Shown here piece after piece: positions 33,594 to 45,966 of a stretch of DNA of 64,000 nucleotides. Position numbers and translations under genes: made by a program. Source of the DNA: Turnera subulata (Eukaryota; Streptophyta; Magnoliopsida; Malpighiales; Passifloraceae). Every line of letters starts with the position of its first letter. The stretch's first letter is position 1. Below the pieces are notes generated by a model, which saw nothing but the letters and a program-made list of their open reading frames with translations, was not told the DNA's origin and made no database searches. The stretch is from assembly GCA_028386065.3 (NCBI GenBank), contig JAKUCV010000910.1:1-64000 (forward strand), read 5' to 3'.

Positions 33594-36263
33594 TTTTGGT
33601 GTAATACCGGGATGTATATTAAAAATATACCTGAGCTGTGTACATGATTAGGGATCGGTAGCTCAATCCGACTCCTATCTTAATAAAGACAACCGTTTAA
33701 TACAACAGTGACACACAGGATCAAATCTTACGTTATGACATGCCTAGAGTCAAACATGATAAATTAGAAAATACATGAGTAGGTGGACAGGCCGGTCAGA
33801 GAGATAGGTGGGTATCTGCCTGTTGATCCATGTCTATGCCTGAACTGGATGCCCCTGGGGAGAAGATCATGCGATGACAATCTTCTATGAGTACCACTGT
33901 TGTGTGGTTTTGGGACCTGGGACGAGTGGAGGCTGAGTGAGTAAAATTGGATGAGATCACTGGGTAATTAGCTGGGAGGGGAATAGACAGGGTGATCGGT
34001 CCGGTGGGGGCCTGGGCGATAGTAGAGATAGATAGGGCGGTTTAGACATTGGACACATCTTTTAGGGTTTGCCTTTTGGGGTTGCCCTCTGTTGCGAATT
34101 TGAAAATTTTTAAGGGCTGTGATTTTTTTATGGAAGTTTTTGGGGCTTTGCTGTTGGATTTCTTGAGAGGCCCGTCTCCTATGAAGTCTTGAAGTGTGGG
34201 AGGGCCCGAGGGGATTCTAGGCACGGGTTGAGACTGTGTTGGATTTGATGGCGTTTGGGAGGGAGGGGCCGTTATAGGGGTTGGATCTGGTATAGCAGGT
34301 GGGGAGATCACTTTGGGCGGGTCGGGTTTTGGCTGGATTGGGGAGAATGGCTGGCGTCGGGTCAGTCTGGGCCACATTACTCAGTAGATGGAACCGGTTT
34401 GCTGGCAGGTTAGTAGGGGTAGGGGATGCCGACGGAGGGGTCTGAGGGCTGACTACTGGGCGTCGGGCCGGACGCCCAGTTCGTCTTGGGACATTCATCC
34501 AGTCGCCTCTTCCGTCACGTGTCATGGATACGGAAGTTGTACCTGGTGCCCCAGTCGTGTTCTGTGGGTGAGGACTGTCCGGGCAAGCTGAGGTGCTATG
34601 ATCTAATTTGCCACAAAGATAGCAGATGTTGGGCAAACCCTCATACCGTACCCGTAAAAGTTCACCTTCAAGGTACACTGTGCCTTTCAATGGTTTAGTC
34701 AAGTCCAGGCACACAGCAATTTTAGCAAATTTAGCTCTACTGGGGTTAGAACAGTTACCGTCAAGTTTAACCGTTCTGCCCACCATGTTACCGAGTTGCC
34801 TAAGAATCCTGGAGTGATAGCGGTTGGTAGGGAAGTCCGGAAATTGAATCCACGCCACTATAGAGTCGATCGTTCCGATGGAGGCTCGAAAATTAGGGGA
34901 CCAGGGTTGCACGCTGAGTACGCTGCCATAGATGGACCAGGGGCCTCCAGTCAAAGCATGGATGTAATCTTGCTCTGCCCAAAATCTCACCATGTAGAAA
35001 TTATTCTCGAGGTCTAGGATTTTGAACGAGCCAGTTGGTTTCCAAAGGGTCCGCAAATTGGTATGGAGAGCACGAAACCCAATGACTCGTCCTAATAATT
35101 TGATCACGACTGCATTTTTCCATGGTTTATTCAACCTGGCTTTGAATGGCTCGGATAATTCTAAATTATCCACACCATCTTTCTGGGTCACAATCAAGTC
35201 TCCTTCCTCATACTCGGCTTCGCCCTCAACTTCCCACGGGTCTGCCAAGTACAAAGGATTGGATCCGGTAAAAAGAGTATCCCGGTAGGATGCGGTTGCT
35301 TCTGCCATGAGCACATCAGTACCTGTAGGAATTGTAGGCTTGTTGTCTACAGGGGGCGAGGAGCAACCCCGGGTGCATCGTGTTCCTCACTGGCAGGTGG
35401 GAAAGAGGTCGCCTGCAAGTTCTGGACTCCGAGCCACGGTGGTGGAATGCATGGTTCGCCATTCTCCATATCCACAGTAGGAGGAGGAGTAGAGGTCACT
35501 GATGCTGGGGCAAAGAGCGTCCTTGTCGGGGGTGAAGAAGAGGACCAGTTCCGGTTGGTGGCGGTGGGTGTGGTGCCATCCCGGTCGCGCGACCTGGATC
35601 TCCTCCGGGGACAGGGCTGTCGGTGGGATGGGGAGCTTCAGCCTCCATGCCTTCCGGTGGAGCCGTCGTGGCCATGGAGATAGTAGAAGTGGCTCTGCGC
35701 GACTCAACGCGCTGTGGAAGAGGCGCGCGTGTGTCAGGATAAGAGTGGGACGAGTGACGCGCGTGGGCTAGAATGGGCGTGTTCAGTTCAGTAGCACCTG
35801 CGGCCTCCTCCGCCATCTCCACCTCTGAAACTGCAGTGGCCGGTGACGAATTAGGTGGTGGATAACGCTGCTCCATCGGATGAGTGGTTGGGCTTCTACC
35901 CGAGATGCTGGAGTCGCTGCCGACATCGGGCTCCATGCCCTCCGGTGGCACGCTAGTGGCTGCGGCGACTGGTGTACTCGGTAGAGAAGACGGCACGCGC
36001 GCCAGAGGCGCGGCGCGTGGGGGCACAGTCGTCTTCAAGGTCGGTCTGCTGGTGCGAGGACGACGCGGGGTGGGCTTGGTGGAGGGGTCCGGTCTCAAGG
36101 CTTCACATGGGGAGAGATCTATCTCCTCATGCCATGCTTGGCCTTGCCGGAGAAGAACCGATGTTAATCAAAAAAATTTTACTGTGTTTGGCACTGTAGT
36201 GGTATCGGGGGAGAGCTTATCTACTTTATATCAACTTTTATTAAGTAGAGCAGGAACTACTTT
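33594..36263 (-). mobile_element. L1-type LINE with ORF1 but no endonuclease/RT
   Basis: A 17-bp target duplication, GCATCCATTAATCTTTT, lies at 33577-33593 and 36264-36280, with a short A-tail (T-run on the + strand) at the left end. The element is therefore complete from 5' end to tail, read on the minus strand. ORF1 from 35314 to 34217 encodes a DUF4283 domain (KARLNKPWKNAVVIKLLGRVIGFRAL...WKPTGSFKILDLENNFYMVRF) and a CCHC knuckle, CYLCGKLDHSTSAC. Upstream, 36098-35387 encodes a proline- and alanine-rich leader in other frames. A frameshift near 34300 separates the C-terminal ORF 34377-34042. Only about 450 bp follow before the tail, with no endonuclease or reverse transcriptase. It is GC-richer than its surroundings. 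Confidence 0.88.
34217..35314 (-). pseudogene. LINE ORF1: DUF4283 plus CCHC zinc knuckle
   Basis: 365 codons. Residues about 35-190 match the DUF4283 domain of plant L1 ORF1 or Gag-like proteins. A single CCHC knuckle (C-x2-C-x4-H-x4-C: CYLCGKLDHSTSAC) follows at about 232, and then a Pro/Thr-rich tail. Such proteins bind the element RNA. It is listed as a pseudogene because the N-terminal leader and C-terminal tail lie in shifted frames. Confidence 0.8.
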
Positions 36264-36280
36264 GCATCCATTAATCTTTT

Positions 36281-38092
36281 AGTAACACTGTATGGTGCTT
36301 AATTTGAAACCTAGTTGTCCCCAAAACAAAAAATTGAAGAAAGTAACTGAAACCTCTATACGTTGTCTCATTCGCAGTCTATCCCGTTTGGTCATAAAGC
36401 TAGAAATTCTGCTAGGCATTTAATGAATGGATGGATGTATCGACCAGCCAGCAGAGAGTGCGTATACGAAAATTGATGAGAAGAGATGGTTTGAATTGTT
36501 GTTGAGATTTAAGGAGGGTGAAGGTGACAATCCGAATCAAAGGAACAAAACCCTCTAATTAAAGGAACAAAACACTCTAATTAGTGTGCCTGATTTAAAT
36601 CCATTTTTGCTTTAGATCATCCCTGGTGGTATACATGTTGGGATATGGTTGATAATTAAAAAAAAAATGGTAGAACTTCAGTCACTATTAAGTATAAATT
36701 AATGAATCCTAATGACTTTTACCAAGCCTAATAGACAAAAATGGTTATAATTATACTCTACCTCATAAAGGAAAACGATAGGAAATCAATTTTTACATGC
36801 AGTTGTACTAAAATACTAGTATAATACCTCTATATATAGTCTACAACCGTAAGCTCACAGATTTTCTCAAAGTTGTTATCAAATTTTAAACTATTTACAG
36901 ACAGGTAACATCTTGAAGGAGCAGAATTATTGTCGTGGACGACGTGTCTTCTCAGCAAGAACAGACTTCTTGTCACCGATCAGTTCATTACTTCATTACT
37001 GGGTTTTATTTCCCTTTCCAAGACCAAGAGGAAACAGATTTCCCAGAAAAATAAATAGAACCAAGAGGGAACATGAGGATGTCCGTGACACTCTTAAACA
37101 AACCTGATGGTATATCTTCATGTGTCATGAAGTAGCAGAATAGCAGGGATATCATCCGATTGTTTAAAATATCCTTAGAATTAATTATTTCTTTAGAAGA
37201 ATAAAAAATGTCAACAACATTTCCAGAATGATTCAGAAATGCAAATTCTAATGCTCCCACAGGATCATCAAGAATTTGTTATCTGACAAAAGAAAACCTG
37301 ATCCCTGAGCTCATGGCTTCATATAGGTAAAACAAAGAGGTAGACAACGCTCATTTTCCCGCGATTTGTAGTTTCCTACAGAGCAGGGAAATCTGGCAAT
37401 CAGCATATCAACACCGAATGTGACATAAATAACAGCAGACAAGATTGTTTGCTGACGCAGAAAATAAGAAATCTCCAGCATGTCTGATAAGCTTTTGTTC
37501 CTGTACTCATTTATTACGGCAAACATTTTACTATGTGACCAAGAACAACTCTCTCTGGCTAGCTATATGTGCCAGACAAGATTGTTGGCTAGTTATATGT
37601 GCCTTCACTGATTTAAAGCTAGTTCCAAAAAATCATGATGAAATTCCAGCAAGTCCAAGTGCGCACCCTCCACAGCGACAATATTAAAGAAACTTTCAGC
37701 ATTTTGAACAACACTATGCAATAGAGAAGTTCGCATAATAATATTTTGTTTTGATATTCTGAATTTCCAAGAATCAGGAAGTTTGACAGTACCATTGTTC
37801 AAAAACTGGCTATGCAGCCTTTACTAATGACTTTGCTCACCACAGCCTGGAAGCTCCTCTATAACTCACCAATCAACAAATGAAGCAATTGCAATATCTC
37901 AGAATCTTACAACAGAGCCCTAAGGAAAACATACAAGGGGCTAAAACGCATTGAGATTTGGAAGAAGAAAAAAACATGCTCAGGAAATTAGAACCTCAAG
38001 GTATATGATACTGCTTCCTTGTCCGCATGGCTTAGCATCGCCATATTATCCTCCACGACTGTTGAACCCCCGGATATCCTTCGCACTAGGCA
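36281..38092. other. Intergenic, includes the 3' UTR of the TRM gene
   Basis: No family motif in the short ORFs. The part next to 38092 is probably the 3' UTR of the minus-strand TRM-like gene. Confidence 0.5.
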
Positions 38093-41000
38093 TCAGAACC
38101 GCAAGATATCAGCAACCACCTCATCCACCAGAGAATTAAAAATTTGGCTCTCAACCTCTGCTCCAATAACAAATGCATCCACTTCAAAGTCCAGCCATCT
38201 ACCATATTGGCTGCTCATATCTTTATCTACAAGCTCATCCACCATGCAGTCCCCCATGCTTCCCAATGCTGTGATTTCCTTATATACTTCTTCAGCGAGC
38301 CATTCCTTTCTCTTCACCATGGTTATCCCTTTTGCCCATGTTTTGTGCCCCCCACCAACATAACTCCTGCATCTTAAGTCCAAGCATTCACCCACACAAT
38401 CAAACAGTACTTTCCGTTCAAGCCTAGCCTCAGCACCACCACCACCTTCGAGTCCATCTTTATGCCTTTCCAACATATTGAAAAGATGAGGGTTTATGAC
38501 CTCAGAAGCACGACCTAATGCAAAGTCATGAAACATCAGGTCAATGTTAAAGACTATCTTCTTTATGTATTCGATTTCCCACTTGGTTGATCTTGCCTGA
38601 TCCGTCACAGTTAATTTACTTGCATACTGCCCGGTCACAGTTCTTGTTGATGCTGAAGAAGCAGAATCTGACAAGTCCATATCAGTGTCGACATAATTAA
38701 ATTTGTTTGAACTGAAGCCAAGAACTTCCTGAGCTTGAATTGATGAAGACTGCTTGCTTGCTGTCACTGCAATATAAGCATGTTAGTGTTTTTTCATAAA
38801 CACAAGCATGAAACTGAAGTGCATGCGATTAAGAATGAAGGTCATACTTCTCTTACCTTCCATACTGTTACTGTCAGAGCTGTCCAAGGAGCTGCTGCAA
38901 CTTTCGGTTGACAAACAGTGTTCGAATACAGATACAGGACTAGGACGCCTAAACTCGTATTGCTTTGTTGTATCATTACTTTTGCTGCTACACTCTTCCA
39001 TATCATCAACACCCTGAGATGAAAAGAACCATATCTTCAGGCAAAAAGGGCTAACGCATGGGAGCGTGTAATAATTAGCTTATAATGTTGGACAGGTGAA
39101 AGTGAGGAATGCAGCAAGGGACAGAGGGAATAGAGAAGAAACAATTGGTGAGAGAATCTAAACAAAGAGGCAACTGGAAAATCAGAAATCAGTGAACCGG
39201 TTTAGTTGGTAGAGAGATGGAGAGAGCAAACGAGAGACCAAATATTAAATACAAGAGCCAGTATATATGGCACTTGAAGTGATATTATGTCTGCCTAGCA
39301 ATTCAACCACCAACATGAATATAACTACCTTGCTAGTCGATTTGAAAGTAGCTCCCCTGTACACTGGAAATGGATGACATCATATTAAACCAGCAAAAAA
39401 CTTAGAATGTGGTTTTCAGGTATTGTAATTTCAAGTCGCTCCTCAAGGAAGGCAAATATTTCAAGGAGCCCCTTTTGATCATTGGTTCGCAACTTCAAAC
39501 TTTTAACATTCAATTCTAATTCATAAGTTGACAAGTCTTTGAGCGCAAGAGAAAACCCAGACAAAGAGAATATGCAGCACAATGCTGTTCATTATAGGTA
39601 AACATCTAGAGTTCTGTACCTGAAAAATATTTTTCAATCTGACTGCCGCAGGATCGGTGGAGCGTAAGTCAGATTCAAAGCTGCCACCCAATTTATCTAC
39701 CGACTTCAAATTCCAGTCCTTGTTATCATATAACTTTGCTCTACTGGTGCTTGTCTTATTAGTAGGAACCAGATTCTGGACGACTGATGCAGAACTTGAA
39801 GATGTTCCTTCTTTAAGAGAATTGGTAGAAGAAGACTCCACACTCTTAGTTAACTCCCTCAATTTTTGTTCCAAAAGGGCACTCAATGCATCTCCTCCTA
39901 TTACATTGTATGCTGATGATGATAGCTTCATGCAGTCTGTGTCAAGCAACATCCTCTTGCCTCGATTATCTGTGCAGGAACCATTATTTTTTGGTTGCAT
40001 TGTACCAGATGCTTCAGTCCCAGGCATTGATCGTGTCAATGGAGCCGTGAATGTGAATGAAACAACATCCATACCCTTCTTTTTGCTTTCTTCTGCCCAG
40101 CCAAAGTGCCTATCAAAGATGGGAGTGGACTCGACTGACTTTCGATTATTATCTATCAACATATTATCTTGATTCTTTTCAAGATGTAAGCTCCCATCAA
40201 TTGATCGTTTCTTTCTGGGAACATTCTTCTGAGAACTATCGGAATTTGCCTTTTCGTTATCTGCTACTTCTAAGCTTGACTTCCTGGTTCCAGTTTTGGA
40301 GCCTACAGTTTTAGCTGAGGTTTTGTGCCGCCCAGAAGGACTGCTGGATAGAACCTTTTTACCCTGCAAGTTGGCAACAGAGGATTTTGAATGCAATTTG
40401 TCCCTATCCATAAGGCAGTTTTGTTTCTGATTATTTTGCCTAAGTACACCTGAAGAATTTTGTGGAGAAGATTTTTTCTGCAGACTCTTGTTAGTATTTT
40501 GTTGGCTCTTGAATGGCTGGCTTGACATAACCTCAGTCTGTTCTTTCTGGCCACCCACCAAGCTCCGGCTACTACTTGAATGCAGACCTCCTCTTCTCTG
40601 TACATTAACTTTTGCTTGGATTGCAAGTGAGATAGACTTTTCCTTGCTCTTTAAACCAGAACTTTCCTCTGTCCCAGGTGAAGCCCGGAAAGATGTATCA
40701 ACTGTTCCATTCCAGCTTTTGTTCAAAGACTGTCCCTTAAGATATTTGGCAGCATTTGATTCGACCGGTCTCCGAGAAGTTTCAACAAGCCTGGATGTCT
40801 TATGAGCAGCTTCCGTTTTCTCTTTAGCATCACGAACTTTGAGGGGGATGGAAGTGGAACCTGCCAAAGGCATTCTCTGTGCAACCTCCAGCTTTTCTTT
40901 CAGATCCCTGACCTTAAGTGGAACTGAAGAAGACCCGACAATGGGCATTTTGGCCTTGGCAATAGCATGGGGAGCAGGCTCGATTATTTTCGCAGCTGCT

Positions 41001-41808
41001 TCCATAATGTGAGCAGCAGTTTTACTTGGAATGAAGCTGGGACTCTTGATGGGGGACAAAAGCTTATGGTGGGTGATAGGAATTGATTTGGCAGATTTAG
41101 GAGGCAAGATTTCTGTTTGGAACTTTTCAATAGGCCTGGACAGCACCTTTGTCGGCTTCGGCTCAGAGAAGTTCCTAAGAGGGCCATCCTCTTTGCTTAG
41201 CAGATTTCCAGAATACATGATTTGATCATCATGATAATAATCAAATCTTTTTCTGCTCTGAGAAGCATCTCGAAGAGATTGAGTATCAAAAAATGGGGTA
41301 GTATTGGGCTCCTGAAAGCTGGATGTTGGCATAGAATCTAGTCCCATAAGCCTAGCTACCACCCCAGGGGCCTTAGCTCCATATCCATCATCATCTGTTA
41401 CTGAGGAAGCACAACTGTAGTCACCACCTCTGATGCTTGATCTTGCTTCATCCTCATCCATCTGAAGAATATATAAAATTGTCTTAACCAGAGCAACATG
41501 TCACATAATTGAAAAACAGAAGGATAAATGAAATGACATGACTCACCAGATGAAGCCGAGTCATTGGCAAACTCCCATCACTTTTCTTTCCTTGTTTATA
41601 ACGCTCTACAGATAACAAAAAAGATATGAGGATATTGATACTGGTAATGACATTGAATTCTGGCGTACGAAGAGAAGAGGCCTATACCTGGAAAATCTGA
41701 CTTGCTTGAAAATAGCTTCTTCCTAGATTTTGCAGTCCAGTCAAACAACTGAAAAAAGCCACCAACATAACCTCCACCGCTTTTTGAACCTTCCTTCTCG
41801 ACCCCCAT
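38093..41808 (-). CDS. TRM/LONGIFOLIA-type protein (VARLMGL motif, DUF4378)
   Basis: Five coding exons on the minus strand: 41808-41688, 41605-41547, 41461-39620, 39013-38857 and 38766-38093, about 950 residues. The N-terminus MGVEKEGSKSGGGYVGGFFQLFDWTAKSRKKLFSSKSDFPG is followed by DEDEARSS...APGVVARLMGLDSMP (the DUF3741/TRM core motif) and a long disordered Ser/Lys-rich middle. The C-terminal DUF4378 runs from about TKWEIEYIKKIVFNIDLMFHDFALGRASEVINPHLFNMLE to VDELVDKDMSSQYGRWLDFEVDAFVIGAEVESQIFNSLVDEVVADIL. TRM proteins recruit TON1 and a PP2A subunit to cortical microtubules and shape cell elongation. MGVEKEG... is unlike the LONGIFOLIA start, so it belongs to another TRM subgroup, which one I cannot say. 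Met at 41823 is an alternative start. The 5' leader seems spliced (donor at 43006). Confidence 0.9.
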
Positions 41809-43250
41809 TTTCTCAAGGATCAATCAATAGTTCTTTAGCATCTATACATGGAAAAGAACGAGGAAATACCAAGTCTGTCCCACTCCATCTGCACTTTATT
41901 AAAGAAAATACGAATTTATCTTCCAAACCAAATTTCATTTATTTAACCATCATCATTCCAAGGCTTAATGACACATGCAACGATGTAGAGCCCAGAAATC
42001 ATTTAAAGTTAAAAAAAAGTTCCAGCCAATAATGGATTGAGAGGAAGAAACAATAGAAAAATAAAAAAAAAAATACATAATCATTGCTCAAAGGATCACA
42101 TTTTCAGTTCTGAGTTAACCTAGTTAAACATCAAGAGGCTACAATACAAGTCATTTGCTCTTCATTCCTTGACATCTCTTTCTGTTTTCTCAGGAAACAA
42201 TAGGACCATGGCATCAGTGCATCGAAACAAGAAGTGCATTTGATCATAGTAACTGTTTTAGTCTACATTTCTGGTTCTCAAAACCCCAATTGTCGTTCAA
42301 ATCAAATCCCATTACCTAGGATCATTCATATGGTGCCTGCAAGACTTCAAGTTTGTCAAATTCATTAAAAAAAATCATAAGAACAAAAAAAAAAAAAGAT
42401 TAAAAACACCCTCCCATCTATCACTTCCACTAAAATCACCCTGCTATAACCGTCACACTCACCTAAAGCAGGAAACTTGATCTGTGATCTGTGATCTCTT
42501 ATTTTTCCTCACTTTCTATCAATTTTTAGTAGCTGAAAATCTTACATTGTTAAAGGTAAAGGAAATCTAGCTAAACTAATTGCACCATTCCAGATTACAG
42601 AAGCAAGCACCCAAAACCCTAGGTTTAGCGAAATCTGAGAACAAACCTAAACACTCGGGTTTTGTGGTAAGAAATTAAAATTAAAGGCTGCTCCTTTTTG
42701 GTATATAACAAAAACTGCTAGTTATTCAACTTCTTTGTGGCTAAGTAATTCACCCCAATACCACTTTGATTAACTTCTCTCAATCATCCACCGGATTTCC
42801 TCCACAACCAAAGAAAACACTAAAAAGATTAAAACTTCAGCATAAAGTAGCATAAGTAAAACCAACCCAAAAACTTATTCAAACTGTACAAAAAACCAAC
42901 CAAGCAAACGCTTTACGACCCAACAGAAAGATACAGAATCAGCTCATTCAATCAAACCATAAATCAAAGTAAAATAAAAAAGGAAATAAACCAAACAACA
43001 CTCACTTGAAACCACTGAGACTAAATCAGGGCAGCAATATCCGGCCCTTCTTCTTTCTCTACCCTCTGATTGCAATCAATTCAAAAATAGGGTAGTGGGT
43101 TTTAAATATTCTACAGAGATTTATCAGAGAGAAGAGTAAAGATTATGATGAGGACTACTGTGACAATTGAGATAGATAGAGAGAGAGATAGGAGGAGAGT
43201 GAAGTGGGTAGTGAAAGGTCGAGTCTTTCTCAGTTCTGTGTGTAGTTCAA
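41809..43250 (-). other. 5' leader intron and first non-coding exon of the TRM gene
   Basis: On the minus strand, TTTCAA/gtgagt at about 43006 is a good donor, preceded by a CT-rich stretch (GAGAGAGATAGG on +) at 43120-43200 that looks like an untranslated first exon. The 1.1 kb between it and the coding start has no coding signal. The model is inferred. Confidence 0.45.
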
Positions 43251-44554
43251 ATGCAATAAATGGGGGAGACAAGGGACAACATGGAAAATAGTATGTTTTT
43301 GAAAAAAACCAAATACTCCCTAACTATGTTTCCAGGAAAAAATAATAGATGTACTTCAAGTCTTCTTCTGTTTGTTATTATTATTAAAAGATACACAAAT
43401 TGCAAAAAAAATTAAATAAAACAAAGGAGAGAGAAAAGGAGGGGTACAAGTTATAACGTCTCTTTTGGGGAGGGAGCAATTTCAAATTCCAAACTGGGAA
43501 TTCCCGTTGAGTGCGTGATAAAGTTACGGAGTGGTGCATGTGTTATTGATGTTACTCGGGCTAAGAGTCGGACACGTGGCGATAATTGAGTTGATTGTTA
43601 AGGGTCTGAGGTGGAGTGTATGGTAATTTTCAGATGGAGCCAAGAAATGTCTTCGAAAAAGTCAAAGGAAAACTTATAGAAGATGGATCTGGAAAATGGG
43701 AAGCTCCAGATCCATGAAGAGGAGACTGTCCAAAAATAAAGATCCAGGAAGGGGAAATATAATAATAGGTATTGCTCTCACTTAATCTAGGGTCTTTTTT
43801 TTTTTAACCATAATGGACATCTCGAGTCAACTGAATTCAGCTCTACTCAATCATATTTTCTTGATTTCCTAAGTTGATATTTTGACTTATTCCCCTATTT
43901 TTTTTCTCTTTTTTCGAATGATTTGTTCCCTTAACATCCAAGATATTTGGGTTTATCAATAGTAACAATTCGACATAAAAAAAAAAAAAAACAGAAAGAA
44001 TTGAAGGCCCAAAAGCAGCGCCAAGAGGATTAATTGGATATGCCAATCTTCTTATTGTATTACAGGGAAAAAAATTATTATCAAATATTTCTCGTATTAC
44101 AGTCAAATATTTTCTACTTTCTTTTTTTTTTTTTTGATGATTTCCTTCATCTCTTTTTTGGGGCTCATACTTACAAAAAAGAGAGGGAAACATGAATATT
44201 GTACTGGTCTACACACATACTTCATATGAGTTCTTAATCCATTTTTTTGGAGCTTAATATGAGTTAGTCATATATATAATATATCATCATATCATTTTTG
44301 CCCTCCTTTCGTGTACCAAGTATTCCCTAAAAGGGAGAAAAGAACATAAGCAATGTTTTCCCGAGGTTGTTTTCTGGAGGAAGAACATTAAGCACAGGAG
44401 TGTAAGGATGAGGTCTATGAGAACATATCCATCAATTCTGGCTCAAAAAAAAAAAAGAAGATGATGAACAAATCAATCAACTCTAATTTCCATCCCTCAC
44501 ATGAACAATCTTTGCATGAATGGAAAAAAAAATCTGAGTTTCAAATAGATTTGA
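43251..44554. other. Intergenic; promoter side of the TRM gene
   Basis: Contains GGACACGTGGCG near 43570, a G-box/ABRE-like core. The rest is AT-rich and without genes. Confidence 0.5.
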
Positions 44555-45001
44555 TCAGTATCCATACACAATTTGGCAGTATTTGTTCTTGGCCCAACGC
44601 AAACCATTCTTTAAAGAGGATTTCATTTTGCCTTCAACCCCATAAGCCTTGTACCTTGCAACTCTCTGCTGTCTCTTGACTTCTGGGTGGCCAAAACTCC
44701 AAGGAGTTGTACTTCCTGTGCTATTATTATAATCTTTACTATTATATCGATCATAGTGACTGGAAGGCTGCTGCTGCTGCTGGGTTAATGATGCTGGTGG
44801 TGGTGATGGTTTGCTAAATGATGGTGTTTGCTCTGCCTTTCGGATATATGCCTGCCTCTTCTCCCTCTTCCAATCATTTCTTGTATATGTCCGGTTTGCT
44901 GCCTTGAATTCTTCCATATCTTTCCTCCAATCTTCATTCTTGTTCGGCCTATTCCCTGCCCGGAACTCATCCATTCCTCTTTCGCCCTCTGCCCGGCACA
45001 T
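44555..45001 (-). CDS. DUF3511 domain protein
   Basis: Single-exon minus-strand ORF of 148 residues; Met at 44974 (MDEFRAGNRPNKN) is an equally likely start, giving 139. The C-terminal 45 residues, FGHPEVKRQQRVARYKAYGVEGKMKSSLKNGLRWAKNKYCQIVYGY, are a full DUF3511 domain, a short basic plant-specific domain of unknown function normally found at the very C-terminus, as here. The N-terminal half has two related units, MDEFRAGNRPNKNEDWRKD and MEEFKAANRTYTRNDWKRE. A Q-run (QQQQQ) and a Pro/Ser linker separate the halves. The lack of introns is normal for this family. Confidence 0.88.
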   Translation of the reverse strand: MCRAEGERGMDEFRAGNRPNKNEDWRKDMEEFKAANRTYTRNDWKREKRQAYIRKAEQTPSFSKPSPPPASLTQQQQQPSSHYDRYNSKDYNNSTGSTTPWSFGHPEVKRQQRVARYKAYGVEGKMKSSLKNGLRWAKNKYCQIVYGY

Positions 45002-45966
45002 TGTCGGGAAAGAAAGCTAGAGAAAGGACAGGAATGTGGCAGGCTTTGCTGGTTGGAAGGAGCTTGTCTTTTGCTTGAAGAATTTCCCCGTCAAAGTTGT
45101 ATTCTTGTAGGTGCTCATTATAGCAGGTTTGCTGTGAGGAAAACCCGGGGTTTCTTTATCTGGCTAGTGCCATGAATACACAGTTTCTACAACAAAAATT
45201 AGAGCGTTACGTGTTTGGACTAGTTCTTGTTTTTACGGTTCAGAAATGTGGCATGAGTTGTACAATCTTTTGTGATGTTGTTATCTTGACCGTCATAATT
45301 CGTTAGAATTCATTAGATTTTTTAGTCAAAGCATAGAGTGGCAAAGACAGGAGCGGTGGTTGATGGATGACATTGGAATTCTCCTCATTTAGGGTCAATT
45401 TTTTTAAAGCTAAACCTCATTTAGGGTCAATGTATTGGCTTATTTTAGCAACATCGTGTGGATAATCACAGCTTTGCTGTCCTAAAGTTCTTGATGGCTG
45501 GTGGCATTTCTTTGTATGGAAAGTGTCTAAGTTAGGGTAAGGGATTGAATTAAAGTCTGAGGTTTCAACGTTTACCAAGAAAAGCTCCACAGATTTAGTC
45601 TAGATTATGTATATTCTTGTCTGTCCAAAAACTTCAAAGAAAAAAATTGTGTATGTTATCCAGGGTGGGAATTTTGGATTTGGAATTACCTCTGGTCATT
45701 TATGCGCAGAGATACCTTGATGGGAACTTTATTAATCAATTAAGAAGATGGACCTTTGGCCCATCATTGACTATGCTGATCAGCTAATGTGGAATTATAA
45801 AAGAGAAACAACTAAATATACAATACTTAGATAACATAAGAGCTAGCACATTCATTTTATGTTGCATAAGCATAACCTCTTGTTTCTATTTTTTTCTATA
45901 CAAGATGCTTTACTACTCCCCAAACATCCCAAGAAAAAGAACAAAAAAAGAAACAGAAAGAAGCTC
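45002..45966. other. Intergenic
   Basis: Holds the promoter of the DUF3511 gene, the 3' flank of the UPF0114 gene and one micro-insertion (45383-45431). No other coding signal. Confidence 0.5.
45383..45431 (-). repeat. Micro-retroposon, 15-bp insert with 17-bp TSD
   Basis: CCTCATTTAGGGTCAAT is perfect at 45383-45399 and 45415-45431, around TTTTTTAAAGCTAAA. Confidence 0.7.

Noticed and set aside
34388..36282. Several plus-strand ORFs over the LINE.
   Set aside because: They are shadows of the GC-rich ORF1 on the other strand; the DUF4283 and CCHC motifs are on the minus strand.
39385..39582. 65-codon minus-strand ORF between exons 3 and 4 of the TRM-like gene.
   Set aside because: Exon 3 (ends 39620, CAG/gtacag) joins exon 4 (39013, GGT) in phase with matching family sequence, so this ORF lies in an intron.
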